DNA from: Streptomyces sp. DH37
GTDB taxonomy: Bacteria > Actinomycetota > Actinomycetes > Streptomycetales > Streptomycetaceae
DNA length: 63,443 bases
Reading direction: 5' to 3'
NCBI RefSeq assembly: GCF_029813835.1
Contig: NZ_JARVKV010000033.1
Span: 1 to 63,443, forward strand
Numbering within the stretch: position 1 is the stretch's first letter; each line of letters begins with the position of its first letter. The notes under the pieces are model-generated. The model saw only the letters and a list, made by a program, of their open reading frames with translations, was not told where the DNA came from and searched no databases. A program made the position numbers and the translations under genes. Below are positions 52,614 to 61,060 of this stretch, piece by piece.

Positions 52614-53393
52614 TCAGTACTGCCGGACGGGGTCGAACCGCTTCATGCGCTCCAGGACCGCCTCGGCGGTGGGCGCGGGCATCTCGTCGACGATCCGTCC
52701 GTCGGCCAGGAACAGCACCAGGTCGGCGTGGGCCGCGGCGCCCGGGTCGTGGGTCACCATCACCACCGTCTGCCCCAGGTCGTCCACGGCCCGGCGCAGG
52801 AAGCCCAGCAGTTCCAGCCCGGAGCGCGAGTCGAGGTTCCCGGTGGGCTCGTCGGCGAAGACCAGTTCGGGACGGGAGGCCAGCGCGCGGGCGCACGCCA
52901 CCCGCTGCTGCTGCCCGCCGGAGAGCTGCGCCGGCCGGTGGCCGAGGCGGTCCCGCAACCGGAGGGTGTCGATCACCGTGTCCAGCCACCGCGGGTCCGG
53001 CCTGCGGCCCCCGATGTCCATGGGCAGCGTGATGTTCTCCAGGGCCGTCAGGGTGGGCAGCAGGTTGAAGGACTGGAACACGAAGCCGATCCCGTCGCGC
53101 CGCAGCCGCGTCAGCGCCGCGTCCCCGAGCCCGGTGACCTCCGTGTCGCCGATCCACACCCTCCCCGCGGTGACCGTGTCCAGACCGGCCAGGCAGTACA
53201 TCAGCGTCGACTTGCCCGAACCGGACGGGCCCATCACCGCCGTGAACCGGCCCTCGGCGATGTCGACGTCCACCGAGTCGAGCGCCACCACGGCCGTCTC
53301 GCCGCTGCCGTACGTCTTGGTCAGCGCACGGGCCCGGGCGGCGGGCCGCCCGCCCTCCGGCGCCTCGCTCGTCTTCTCCGCTTCGGTGGACAC
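52614..53393 (-). CDS. MacB/LolD-type ABC ATP-binding protein
   Basis: A 259-residue ABC ATPase of the LolD/MacB class. Walker A GPSGSGKST, Q-loop in FVFQSFNLLP, signature LSGGQQQRVACARAL, Walker B VFADEPTGNLDSRSG and H-loop VMVTHD are intact. Normally an FtsX-like permease follows; none is encoded on either side, so it seems to work with a distant permease or to be a remnant. GTG start with AGGTG before it. Confidence 0.92.
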   Translation of the reverse strand: MSTEAEKTSEAPEGGRPAARARALTKTYGSGETAVVALDSVDVDIAEGRFTAVMGPSGSGKSTLMYCLAGLDTVTAGRVWIGDTEVTGLGDAALTRLRRDGIGFVFQSFNLLPTLTALENITLPMDIGGRRPDPRWLDTVIDTLRLRDRLGHRPAQLSGGQQQRVACARALASRPELVFADEPTGNLDSRSGLELLGFLRRAVDDLGQTVVMVTHDPGAAAHADLVLFLADGRIVDEMPAPTAEAVLERMKRFDPVRQY

Positions 53394-53706
53394 CGCACCT
53401 CCCGGCTCGGGACGGACGACTCCCTCGTGGGAGCCGAGACCAGGTCCGTACCCGGTGCGCGGCCGTCCATCCGCGGGACGGCACGGAGACCACCCCGAGG
53501 CGGCGCCCCGGGACGAGGGAGGTGGCGGTGGAGGGCACGGCCGGGATCCGGCCGGACATCGGCGCCGTCTCCGGCGACCGCGCCGTCTCCCGCGCCGTCT
53601 CCTGTGACCGTGCCGTCTCCCCGCGCCGCCGCCCCGTTCCGGCCCCCGCGGCGCATCCCCGCCCCCGGACGGTCACGGTCCGGCGCCCTGCTCGCCCCCG
53701 GCGGCG
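53394..53706. other. Gene-free gap with a tandem repeat
   Basis: No gene is visible between the ABC ATPase start and the methyltransferase stop. The motif GCCGTCTCC occurs four times, at 53564, 53582, 53594 and 53612, forming two imperfect 30-base units (53564-53593 and 53594-53623). The repeats do not belong to a plausible gene on either strand. A missing permease, if ever present, has left no readable trace. Confidence 0.55.
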
Positions 53707-54372
53707 TCACGGCCGCCGCGCGCCGCCCAGGACGAGCGCCGAGACCGGCGTCGGCACCCCGCTCTCCGGCACCCTCAGCCGCCGGTGGGACACCTCGGCG
53801 AAGCCCGCCGCCCGGATCGCCCCCACCGTGTCCCGCGCGGTGTGGCAGCCGCCGAAGAGGCGCGGCCACACGGTGCGGTCCAGCGCCCGCTGGAGGAGGG
53901 CCGCTCCGGCGCCCGCGGCCCGGACGTGCTCGTAGAAGCGCAGCCGGCCGCCCGGCCGCAGCACCCGCCGGACCTCCGCCAGGGCGCGCTCGGGGTCCCG
54001 CACCGAGCACAGCACCAGCGACATCACGGCCGCGTCGAACGCCCCGCTCTCCAGGGGGAGTTCCTCCGCCGTGCCCGGCACCACGGAGACGGGGACGGCG
54101 GCGCGCGCCGCGGCGTCCTCCGCCAGCCGTCGCAGCCGGGGTTCGGGCTCGACCGCCACCACCTCGCGCACGGTCTCCGGGTAGCGCCCGAAGTTCAGGC
54201 CGCTGCCCGCTCCGACCTCGACCACCCGGCCCGCCAGTCCGGCCAGCAGTTCGGCGCGGTGCGCCCCCACCCCGGCCCGGACGTCCACCGCCGGGGCGAG
54301 GCGGGCGTAGAAGCGCGCGAAGAGGGGGTGGCGCACGGTGTCACCCGTGCTCCGATCGCCGCGGGCTGCCAT
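53707..54372 (-). CDS. Class I SAM-dependent methyltransferase
   Basis: A 221-residue methyltransferase of the Methyltransf_11/UbiE type. Motif I is VVEVGAGSGLNFGRYP, motif post I EPEP, and VMSLVLCSVRDPERALAEVRRVLRPGGRLRFYEHV covers the later motifs. Similar proteins are often close to phospholipid or quinone methylation but substrate cannot be inferred here. ATG at 54372. Confidence 0.88.
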   Translation of the reverse strand: MAARGDRSTGDTVRHPLFARFYARLAPAVDVRAGVGAHRAELLAGLAGRVVEVGAGSGLNFGRYPETVREVVAVEPEPRLRRLAEDAAARAAVPVSVVPGTAEELPLESGAFDAAVMSLVLCSVRDPERALAEVRRVLRPGGRLRFYEHVRAAGAGAALLQRALDRTVWPRLFGGCHTARDTVGAIRAAGFAEVSHRRLRVPESGVPTPVSALVLGGARRP

Positions 54373-54438
54373 GGGAACCCCTCCAGCCGGACGGTCGCCT
54401 CGGTCCTGTCCGCGCCGCGCGGGCGCTCCCGTCGATTC

Positions 54439-55149
54439 TCACCCCGCGAGCCGGTCCGCGCCCGTCCAGGTGCCGCCCAGCTCCGGGGAGAGCCAGCCGG
54501 CGGCCCGCCTGCGGAACACCGGGGGCTCCAGCGCGCCCGCCCCCTGCGGCAGCAGCCCCGCCAGAGGCGCGCCCGCCGCCACCGGGAGGTCCGCCAGGTT
54601 GCAGCGGGCCGCCAGGTCGGGCTCGCGCGGCCAGCTCCCGACCACCACCCCGGCGCACGCCAGTCCCCGGGACCGCAGCGCCTCCGCCGTCAGCGCCGTG
54701 GCGTTCAGGGTGCCCAGCCCGGCCGCGGCGACCACCAGCACCGGCGCCCCGAGCAGCCGGGCGGCGTCCGCGAGGGTCGATCCCCGGTCGTCGAAGCGCA
54801 CCAGCAGCCCGCCCGCGCCCTCGACCAGCACCAGGTCGTGCTCCTCGGCCAGCGTCCGGGCCGTCTCCGCCGCCGCCTCGGGGCGCACCCAGGGCAGACC
54901 GGCGCGGCGCGCGGCCGTCTCGGGCGCCAGCGGCTCGGGATAGCGGGCGAGCTCCACGGCGGTCACGTCCGCGCCCGCCAGCCGCCGCACCTCGGCCGCG
55001 TCCCCCGGCTCGCCCTCGGCGACCCCCGTCTGCGCGGGTTTGAGCACGGCCACCGAGCGGCCCGCCGCCACCGCGGCGGCGGCCAGCGCCGCCGTCACCA
55101 CGGTCTTGCCGACCTCCGTGCCCGTCCCGGTGACGACCAGCACCGACAT
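54439..55149 (-). CDS. bioD: Dethiobiotin synthetase
   Basis: A 236-residue ATP-dependent carboxylase that closes the ureido ring of diaminopelargonic acid to dethiobiotin. P-loop GTGTEVGKT, KPAQTG, and LVEGAGGLLV are the family motifs. Start ATG at 55149 matches the family N-terminus; the longer open frame is antisense-type read-through of bioA. It follows bioA by 80 bases in the biotin operon. Confidence 0.94.
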   Translation of the reverse strand: MSVLVVTGTGTEVGKTVVTAALAAAAVAAGRSVAVLKPAQTGVAEGEPGDAAEVRRLAGADVTAVELARYPEPLAPETAARRAGLPWVRPEAAAETARTLAEEHDLVLVEGAGGLLVRFDDRGSTLADAARLLGAPVLVVAAAGLGTLNATALTAEALRSRGLACAGVVVGSWPREPDLAARCNLADLPVAAGAPLAGLLPQGAGALEPPVFRRRAAGWLSPELGGTWTGADRLAG

Positions 55150-55229
55150 GTTCGCGCCTCTCCTCGGTCCTTCGGATTCCCGGGACGGTCGTCCCGGCCC
55201 GTTCCCCGGTCCGCCTGCCACCCCGCGCC

Positions 55230-56576
55230 TCAGCCCGCGCGGGCCGCCGCGCACACCGCGTCCGCGATCCGCGCCACGTCCTCGTCGCCGGTGACGTACG
55301 GCGGCATGGTGTACACCAGGTCGCGGAACGGCCGCAGCCACACGCCCGCGCGCACCGCCGCCTCGGTGGCCGCGGCCATGTCCACCTCGTGGTCGAGCTG
55401 GACCACCCCGATCGCCCCCAGCACGCGGACGTCCCGCACCCCGGGCAGCGCGGCGGCCCCGGCGAGCCCGTCGCGCAGCCCCGCCTCGATCCGCTTGACC
55501 TCGCCCGCCCAGTCCTGCCCGAGCAGCAGCTCGAGGGAGGCGCCGGCGACCGCGGCGGCCAGCGGATTGGCCATGAAGGTGGGGCCGTGGGCCAGCACCG
55601 GCACCTCGCCGCGCGAGATGCCCTCCGCCACCCGGGCGGTGCACAGCGTCGCCGCCATCGTCAGATAGCCGCCGGTGAGCGCCTTGCCGACGCACATCAC
55701 ATCGGGGCCCACCCCCGCGTGGCCGGCCGCGAACAGCTCGCCCGTCCGACCGAAGCCGGTGGCGATCTCGTCGAACACCAGCAGCACGCCGTGCTCGTCG
55801 CACGCCTCGCGCAGCACCCGCAGGTAGCCGGGGGAGTGGAAGCGCATCCCGCCCGCGCCCTGCACCACCGGCTCCACGATCACCGCGGCCAGCTCCTCCG
55901 CGTGGGCGGCGACCAGCCCCCGCAGGTGCGCCGCGTACGCGGGGTCGGGCTCGGCGTCGAAGCCGTCCGGCGGCGCGTCGGCGAAGACCTGCCGCGGCAG
56001 CGCCCCCGACCACAGGTGGTGCATGCCGCCCTCGGGATCGCACACCGACATCGGCTGCCAGGTGTCCCCGTGGTAGCCGCCGCGCCAGGTCAGCAGCCGC
56101 CGCTTGCCCGGCCTGCCGAGCGAACGCCAGTACTGCAGGCACATCTTGACGGCCACCTCGACCGACACCGAGCCGGAGTCGGCGAGGAAGACGTGCTCCA
56201 GCCCCTCCGGCGCGATGTCCACCAGCCGCTTGGCCAGCCGTACGGCGGGCTCGTGGGTGAGCCCGCCGAACATCACGTGGCTCATCCGCTCCAGCTGGGC
56301 GCGCGCCGCGTCGTTGAGCACCGGGTGGTTGTAGCCGTGGATCGCCGACCACCACGACGACATCCCGTCGACCAGCTCCTCGCGCCCCCACGCCGGCCGG
56401 GACAGCCGCAGCCGGACACCGGACGCCGAGGAGACGAGCAGCGGCTCGGAGCGGCCCGGCATCGGACCGTAGGGGTGCCAGACGTGGCGGCGGTCGAGCT
56501 CGAGCAGCTGCTCGGGCGGGAAGTCCGCGGAGGGATCGGCGGCGGCAGGGAGGAGAGGGGCGCCGGCGTCAGGCAT
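55230..56576 (-). CDS. bioA: DAPA aminotransferase
   Basis: A 448-residue class III aminotransferase (adenosylmethionine-8-amino-7-oxononanoate aminotransferase). DRRHVWHPYGPMPGR at the start, WSAIHGYNHP, GALPRQVF, FDEIATGFGRTG and the PLP lysine in CVGKALTGG are present. It turns KAPA into DAPA with S-adenosylmethionine as amino donor. The start overlaps the bioB stop by eight bases. Confidence 0.95.
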   Translation of the reverse strand: MPDAGAPLLPAAADPSADFPPEQLLELDRRHVWHPYGPMPGRSEPLLVSSASGVRLRLSRPAWGREELVDGMSSWWSAIHGYNHPVLNDAARAQLERMSHVMFGGLTHEPAVRLAKRLVDIAPEGLEHVFLADSGSVSVEVAVKMCLQYWRSLGRPGKRRLLTWRGGYHGDTWQPMSVCDPEGGMHHLWSGALPRQVFADAPPDGFDAEPDPAYAAHLRGLVAAHAEELAAVIVEPVVQGAGGMRFHSPGYLRVLREACDEHGVLLVFDEIATGFGRTGELFAAGHAGVGPDVMCVGKALTGGYLTMAATLCTARVAEGISRGEVPVLAHGPTFMANPLAAAVAGASLELLLGQDWAGEVKRIEAGLRDGLAGAAALPGVRDVRVLGAIGVVQLDHEVDMAAATEAAVRAGVWLRPFRDLVYTMPPYVTGDEDVARIADAVCAAARAG

Positions 56577-57780
56577 TGGGCGGCAGCTCCGTGCCCGCGC
56601 CCCGCCGCCGTACGGCCACCAGGTCGGTACGGGCCTGTCCGGGCACCGGCGCGGCCTCCGCGTCCGTGCCCGGGGCGGACGCGGAGGCCGCCTCCGGGGC
56701 GGTCCCGCCGCCGCAGGGCCCGCAACCCCCGTCGCCGTGCCCGCCGCAGCCGCCGCCGGACGCGGCGAGCGCGTCGGCCCGGTGCCGGGGCAGGGTCCGC
56801 TCCCCGGCGCCCTCCACCTCGAAACCGGCGTCGGCGATCATCTCCAGGTCGGCCTTGCCCGCCTGGCCCTCACTGGTGAGGTAGTCGCCCAGGAAGATCG
56901 AGTTGGCCAGGTGCAGGGCCAGCGGCTGCATCGACCTCAGATGCACCTCGCGCCCGCCCGCCAGCCGGACCTCCACGTCGGGGCAGACGAAGCGGACCAT
57001 CGCCAGGATGCGCAGGCACCGCTGCGGCGTGAGGTTCCACTCCTTCGCCAGCGGCGTCCCCTCGAAGGGGATGAGGAAGTTCACCGGCACCGAGTCCGGG
57101 TCCAGGGCGCGCAGCGAGAAGACCACGTCCACCAGGTCCTCGTCCGACTCGCCCATGCCCGCGATCAGCCCGGAGCAGGCCGACAGCCCGGCCGCCTGCG
57201 CCTGCTGGACCGTCTCCACGCGGTCGGCGTAGGTGTGGGTGGTGGTGATGTCGCCGTACGTCGCCTCGGAGGTGTTGAGGTTGTGGTTGTAGGCGTCCGC
57301 GCCCGCCTCGCGCAGCCGCTCGGCCTGGCCGTCGGAGAGCAGGCCCAGACAGGCGCACACCTCCACGTCCTCGTTCCGCTCCTTGATGGCGGCGATGGTC
57401 TCCGAGACCCGGGCCACGTCCCGGTCGGTGGGCCCCCGCCCGCTCGCCACCAGGCACACCCGCTTGGCGCCCCCGGCCACGCCCGCGTCCGCCGCCGCGG
57501 CGGCCTCCTCGGGCTTCAGCCAGGTGTACTTGAGGATGTCCGCCTTCGAGCCCAGCCGCTGCGAGCAGTACGAGCAGTCCTCCGGGCACAGCCCGGACTT
57601 CAGGTTGACCAGGTAGTTGAGCTTCACCCGCCGGCCGAACCACTGGCGCCGCACCCTCCCGGCCGCGGCCACCACATCCAGGAGTTCGTCGTCGGACGTG
57701 GCCAGTACGGCCAGCGCCTCGTCGCGCGTGGGCAGCTCGCGCCGCAGCCCCTTGTCCACCAGCGTCTTCAGCAGGTCCAT
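56569..57780 (-). CDS. bioB: Biotin synthase
   Basis: A 403-residue radical-SAM enzyme that inserts sulfur into dethiobiotin. The [4Fe-4S] cluster cysteines are C65, C69 and C72 in LCPEDCSYCSQR. Core motifs NLNTSE and RLAGGRE are present. After residue 340 an extra Gly/Cys/Ala-rich tail (CGGHGDGGCGPCGGG, then Pro/Ala/Glu) extends beyond the length of E. coli BioB; its role is unknown. First gene of the minus-strand biotin operon. Confidence 0.95.
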   Translation of the reverse strand: MDLLKTLVDKGLRRELPTRDEALAVLATSDDELLDVVAAAGRVRRQWFGRRVKLNYLVNLKSGLCPEDCSYCSQRLGSKADILKYTWLKPEEAAAAADAGVAGGAKRVCLVASGRGPTDRDVARVSETIAAIKERNEDVEVCACLGLLSDGQAERLREAGADAYNHNLNTSEATYGDITTTHTYADRVETVQQAQAAGLSACSGLIAGMGESDEDLVDVVFSLRALDPDSVPVNFLIPFEGTPLAKEWNLTPQRCLRILAMVRFVCPDVEVRLAGGREVHLRSMQPLALHLANSIFLGDYLTSEGQAGKADLEMIADAGFEVEGAGERTLPRHRADALAASGGGCGGHGDGGCGPCGGGTAPEAASASAPGTDAEAAPVPGQARTDLVAVRRRGAGTELPPNA

Positions 57781-57847
57781 GGCGCAGATCCTGTCCTACA
57801 CGGCCGCCCGCGGCCAAGGACGAACCCCCACAACCGGGCGGATGGAA

Positions 57848-57867
57848 GGTGTGTGTATCGCCACACC
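57848..57867. promoter_or_regulatory. Inverted repeat between bioB and the bioF-like gene
   Basis: GGTGTG (57848-57853) and CACACC (57862-57867) flank an 8-base spacer in the divergent promoter gap of the biotin genes. It could be a biotin-repressor operator, but it does not match a BirA or BioQ consensus that I can recall. Confidence 0.35.
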
Positions 57868-57930
57868 CTGTACGGGTCCGTCCACGACTACCTTTGGGCG
57901 GAACCGACAGAAGGCGAGGGACGGCCCGCC

Positions 57931-59103
57931 ATGCCGCAGGAGCACCGCAGCACTCCGGACCCGTTCGACTGGATCGAGGAGGAGCGTGAACGGCGCCGCC
58001 GCGCCGGTCTGGTGCGCTCCCTGCGCCCCCGCCCGGCCGACTCCTCCCTGCTCGACCTGGCCGGCAACGACTACCTGGGCCTGGCCCGGCACCCCGGCGT
58101 CGTCGCCGCCGCCGAGTCCGCCGCCCGCCGCTGGGGCGCGGGCGCCACCGGCTCCCGCCTGGTCACCGGCACCACCGAGCTGCACACCGAACTGGAGGCG
58201 GAACTCGCCGACTTCTGCGGCTTCGAGGCCGCCCTGGTGTTCTCCTCCGGCTACGCGGCCAACCTCGCCGCCGTCACGGCGCTGACCGACCGCGGCACCC
58301 TGGTGGTCTCCGACGCCGCCAACCACGCCTCCCTGATCGACGGCTGCCGTCTGTCCCGCGCCGAGACCGCCGTCGTCCCGCACGCCGACCCCGGTGCCGT
58401 GCGCAAGGCGCTCGAGGGCTTCGGCGGCCGGGCCGTGGCCGTCACCGACGCCGTCTTCTCCGTCGACGGCGACGCCGCGCCGCTGGCCGAACTGGCCGCC
58501 GTCTGCCGGGACGGCGCGGCCGCGCTGCTGGTGGACGACGCGCACGGCCTCGGCGTCCTGGGCGACGGCGGCCGGGGCGCCCTCCACGCCGCGGGACTGG
58601 CGGGCGAGCCGGGCGTGGTGGCCACCGTCACGCTGTCGAAGTCGCTCGGCAGCCAGGGCGGCGCCGTCCTCGGGCCGGCCCGGGTGATCGACCACCTGGT
58701 CAACACCGCCCGCACCTTCGTCTTCGACACCGGCCTCGCCCCGGCCGCCGCCGGCGCCGCCCTCGCGGCACTGCGGCTGCTGCGCGCCGAACCCGGCCGT
58801 GCCGCCCGCGTCCGCGAGGTCGCGGCGGGACTGTACGGACGGCTGGCGGACGCCGGTCTGGACGCCACCCGCCCGGACGCCGCCGTGGTGTCCGTACGCG
58901 CCCCCTCGCCGGAGGCGGCCGTGCGCTGGGCCGCCGACTGCCGCGCCGCCGGGCTGGCCGTCGGCTGCTTCCGGCCGCCGTCGGTGCCCGACGGGGTCTC
59001 CCGGCTGCGGCTGACCGCCCGCGCCGACCTGACGGAGGCCGAACTGGACGCGGCGGCCGCCGCCGTCGCGCGTACCGCGCCGCCCGCCCGGCCGGGCGTC
59101 TGA
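57931..59103 (+). CDS. bioF: 8-amino-7-oxononanoate synthase
   Basis: A 390-residue PLP enzyme of the alpha-oxoamine synthase family. LDLAGNDYLGLARHPGVVAAA, GATGSRLVTGTTELH, DDAHGLGVLG and the PLP lysine in TLSKSLGSQGG are present. It condenses pimeloyl thioester with alanine to KAPA. Divergent from bioBAD, completing the late biotin pathway. No bioH/bioC-type gene is nearby. Confidence 0.93.
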   Translation: MPQEHRSTPDPFDWIEEERERRRRAGLVRSLRPRPADSSLLDLAGNDYLGLARHPGVVAAAESAARRWGAGATGSRLVTGTTELHTELEAELADFCGFEAALVFSSGYAANLAAVTALTDRGTLVVSDAANHASLIDGCRLSRAETAVVPHADPGAVRKALEGFGGRAVAVTDAVFSVDGDAAPLAELAAVCRDGAAALLVDDAHGLGVLGDGGRGALHAAGLAGEPGVVATVTLSKSLGSQGGAVLGPARVIDHLVNTARTFVFDTGLAPAAAGAALAALRLLRAEPGRAARVREVAAGLYGRLADAGLDATRPDAAVVSVRAPSPEAAVRWAADCRAAGLAVGCFRPPSVPDGVSRLRLTARADLTEAELDAAAAAVARTAPPARPGV

Positions 59104-59375
59104 CCGGGAGCTCGCCGGGGCCGTGCCGCGCCCGTACCGGAGTCCCACCGGGCCGCGCCGGAGGGCCCCGTACGGGGCGGTCACGCCAATAACGCGTGCC
59201 CGGCGAAGAGTTCACCGCTTCGAGCGACAGAAACCGGCACATGTCGGGGGATCGGCCGCATCGGCGTCGGCATGGTGGCACTCTGGCGCGAAGCAGCCAT
59301 CCGAGGGCGGCTCCGTCTCCACTGCCCGGCACCTCGCCGGAGTCCCGCCCCGGTGGGAAAGGGACGAGGCTCGCC

Positions 59376-59813
59376 ATGGCAGATCACCAAGAAGCGTCCG
59401 TCACCCTTCCGAGCGCCCCGGCCTCGGTCACGGCCGCGCGCAGATACGTCACGGACACGCTCGCCGAGTGGGGCGTCGCAGGTGGGATCAGCGGAAACGA
59501 TCTGGCGGACACCGTCCGGCTCATCGTCTCCGAACTGGCGACCAACGCCGTCCAGCACACCTTCGGCCAGTCGCCCACCTTCACCGTCGACATCCGGCTG
59601 GAACGCGACGAGACGCTCCGGCTCGGGGTGACCGACAGCCATCCGCGCTGGCCGCGACGGCTGCCCGCCGCCGTCCAGCAGGACAACGGCCGCGGCATGG
59701 TCATCATCCGCTGCCTCGCCGCCGAGTCGGGCGGCAGCCTCACCGTCGTGCCCACCGAGGAGGGGGGCAAGACCGTCTGGATCACCCTGCCCCGGCGGGC
59801 CGCACCGGCCTGA
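59376..59813 (+). CDS. Anti-sigma-type serine kinase/ATPase (HATPase_c_2)
   Basis: A 145-residue RsbW-like protein. N box LIVSELATNAVQHT and G box DNGRGMVIIRCLA are present; the short form lacks sensor domains. Family members act as anti-sigma factors or signal switches, often with many copies per Streptomyces genome. ATG at 59376 is preceded by GAGG at six bases; the longer open frame upstream is not family-like. Partner sigma or anti-anti-sigma not in this window. Confidence 0.88.
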   Translation: MADHQEASVTLPSAPASVTAARRYVTDTLAEWGVAGGISGNDLADTVRLIVSELATNAVQHTFGQSPTFTVDIRLERDETLRLGVTDSHPRWPRRLPAAVQQDNGRGMVIIRCLAAESGGSLTVVPTEEGGKTVWITLPRRAAPA

Positions 59814-60131
59814 TCCCACCCCATCCCCCTGTCCTCCCATCCTCCTCCTCCCGGGGCCTCCGCCGAGGCCGGTCCGGCCGTCCCGGCCCCGTCCCGGCCG
59901 GCGCGCGCACCGGTACGCACACCGGCGCGCACCCCGGAGACCCGCGGCGCACCGCCCCACGCGCACCCGGGCCAACCCCGCCTCCCCCCGCTGACGGGAG
60001 TTCACGGCCGGCGGCGCCCGCACGCGGGGGCGCGCGAGGGCATCCCACCCGCGTGCCCGGTCCCAGGGCCCGGTTCCCCTTCTTCTCCGCCCTCCTTCCC
60101 CGGCCCGCCGCCCCCTTCGCGCCCGTCGGGC
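59814..60131. other. Gene-free gap; pyrimidine tract and small hairpin
   Basis: A C/T-rich tract (about 59815-59852) is followed by GGCCTC-CGCC-GAGGCC (59855-59870), a likely terminator for the ATPase gene. The remainder is GC-rich with many ACCGGC-type repeats and no convincing gene on either strand. Confidence 0.4.
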
Positions 60132-60647
60132 TCACCGGTGTCCCGTCGGCCGCCCCGGGGGCGGTTCCGCCGCGCGTTCCCGTTCCCTGGCCACCTTCCG
60201 GCGCAGTCCGAGGGGCAGCAGCGCCCACACCACCGCGCAGAACAGGAGCACGCACGCCGTCACCGCGATCCCCGCGGCCCTTCCCAGCACCACGTCCACC
60301 ACCAGCAGCACGGCCCCGGCCAGCGCGAGGGCGAGCACGACGAGCCCGATCCCGGCCAGCCGCGAGGACACGTCGACGAGCAGCCGCTTGGCCCCGCGTC
60401 GGAACAGTGCCCGGTGCAGCGCGGCCGGGGCCGTGAAGAGGATGGTCGCGACGACGGCCAGCAGCAGCGTGGTGACGTAAGTGCCGCGCTGCACCGAGTC
60501 CAGGCCGGTGAAGCGCTGGGTGAAGGCGAGCGTGAGGAGGAAGGCGAAGAGGATCTGGACGCCCGTCTGGATGACCCGCAGCTCCTGCAGCAGTTCGACG
60601 AAGTTGCGGTCGGCGCGTTCCAGGGGGGTCTCGTGGCGGTCGGTCAT
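60132..60647 (-). CDS. DUF6328-like small membrane protein
   Basis: A 171-residue membrane protein with about four hydrophobic helices (near 28-44, 60-78, 95-115, 125-147). The N-terminal ETPLERADRNFVELLQELRVIQTGVQILFAFLLTLAF matches small actinobacterial membrane proteins of the DUF6328 kind. Function unknown. ATG at 60647; hydrophilic C-terminus. Confidence 0.78.
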   Translation of the reverse strand: MTDRHETPLERADRNFVELLQELRVIQTGVQILFAFLLTLAFTQRFTGLDSVQRGTYVTTLLLAVVATILFTAPAALHRALFRRGAKRLLVDVSSRLAGIGLVVLALALAGAVLLVVDVVLGRAAGIAVTACVLLFCAVVWALLPLGLRRKVARERERAAEPPPGRPTGHR

Positions 60648-60730
60648 GCGGTCCGGTGTTGCCGTCCGGGGGCGGATCAGTCGCCGCCGGTCCGGTACGG
60701 CTCCCGGTCCGCCCGCCCCGCCGTCCCGCC

Positions 60731-61060
60731 TCAGCCCTCCGGCTCCGGCGGGAGCCCGACCAGGTCCGCGCGCCGCCGGCCGTCCAGTACGCCCAGCGCC
60801 CGCGCCAGGGTGCGCGCGTGGACCTCGGTCTCACCGCGCTCGTACATCACCGTCAGCGCGTCCCGCAGCGCCGTCGCCCTGCCGACCAGGGCCTGGGCGG
60901 CGCGCAGGGCCCCGTAGGTGTCGCGCCCCCGCGCGGGGTTGATCCGGCCCAGCTGGTCGACCACCTCCAGGTAACGGTCGACCAGTTCGCCCTCGGCCCG
61001 GGTCAGGGCGGGCAGGGGCGGCAGTTCCGGAGGCAGCACTCCTCCCACCTCGTCCCTCAC
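60731..61060 (-). CDS. Small conserved-looking protein coupled to clpP
   Basis: A 109-residue soluble, mostly helical protein with no recognised domain. GELVDRYLEVVDQLGRINPARG and LRAAQALVGRATALRDALTVMYERGE suggest a helical bundle. Its GTG overlaps the clpP stop (GTGA), so it is made from the same message; a role in the peptidase complex or its targets is possible but only inferred. I found no motif naming a function. Confidence 0.68.
   Translation of the reverse strand: MRDEVGGVLPPELPPLPALTRAEGELVDRYLEVVDQLGRINPARGRDTYGALRAAQALVGRATALRDALTVMYERGETEVHARTLARALGVLDGRRRADLVGLPPEPEG

Noticed and set aside
52369..53676. Long open frame overlapping the MacB-like ATPase
   Set aside because: Another frame of the same DNA carries all ABC motifs; this frame has none.
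58251..58868. Ser/Arg-rich minus-strand frame inside bioF
   Set aside because: It is the antisense shadow of a complete alpha-oxoamine synthase gene.
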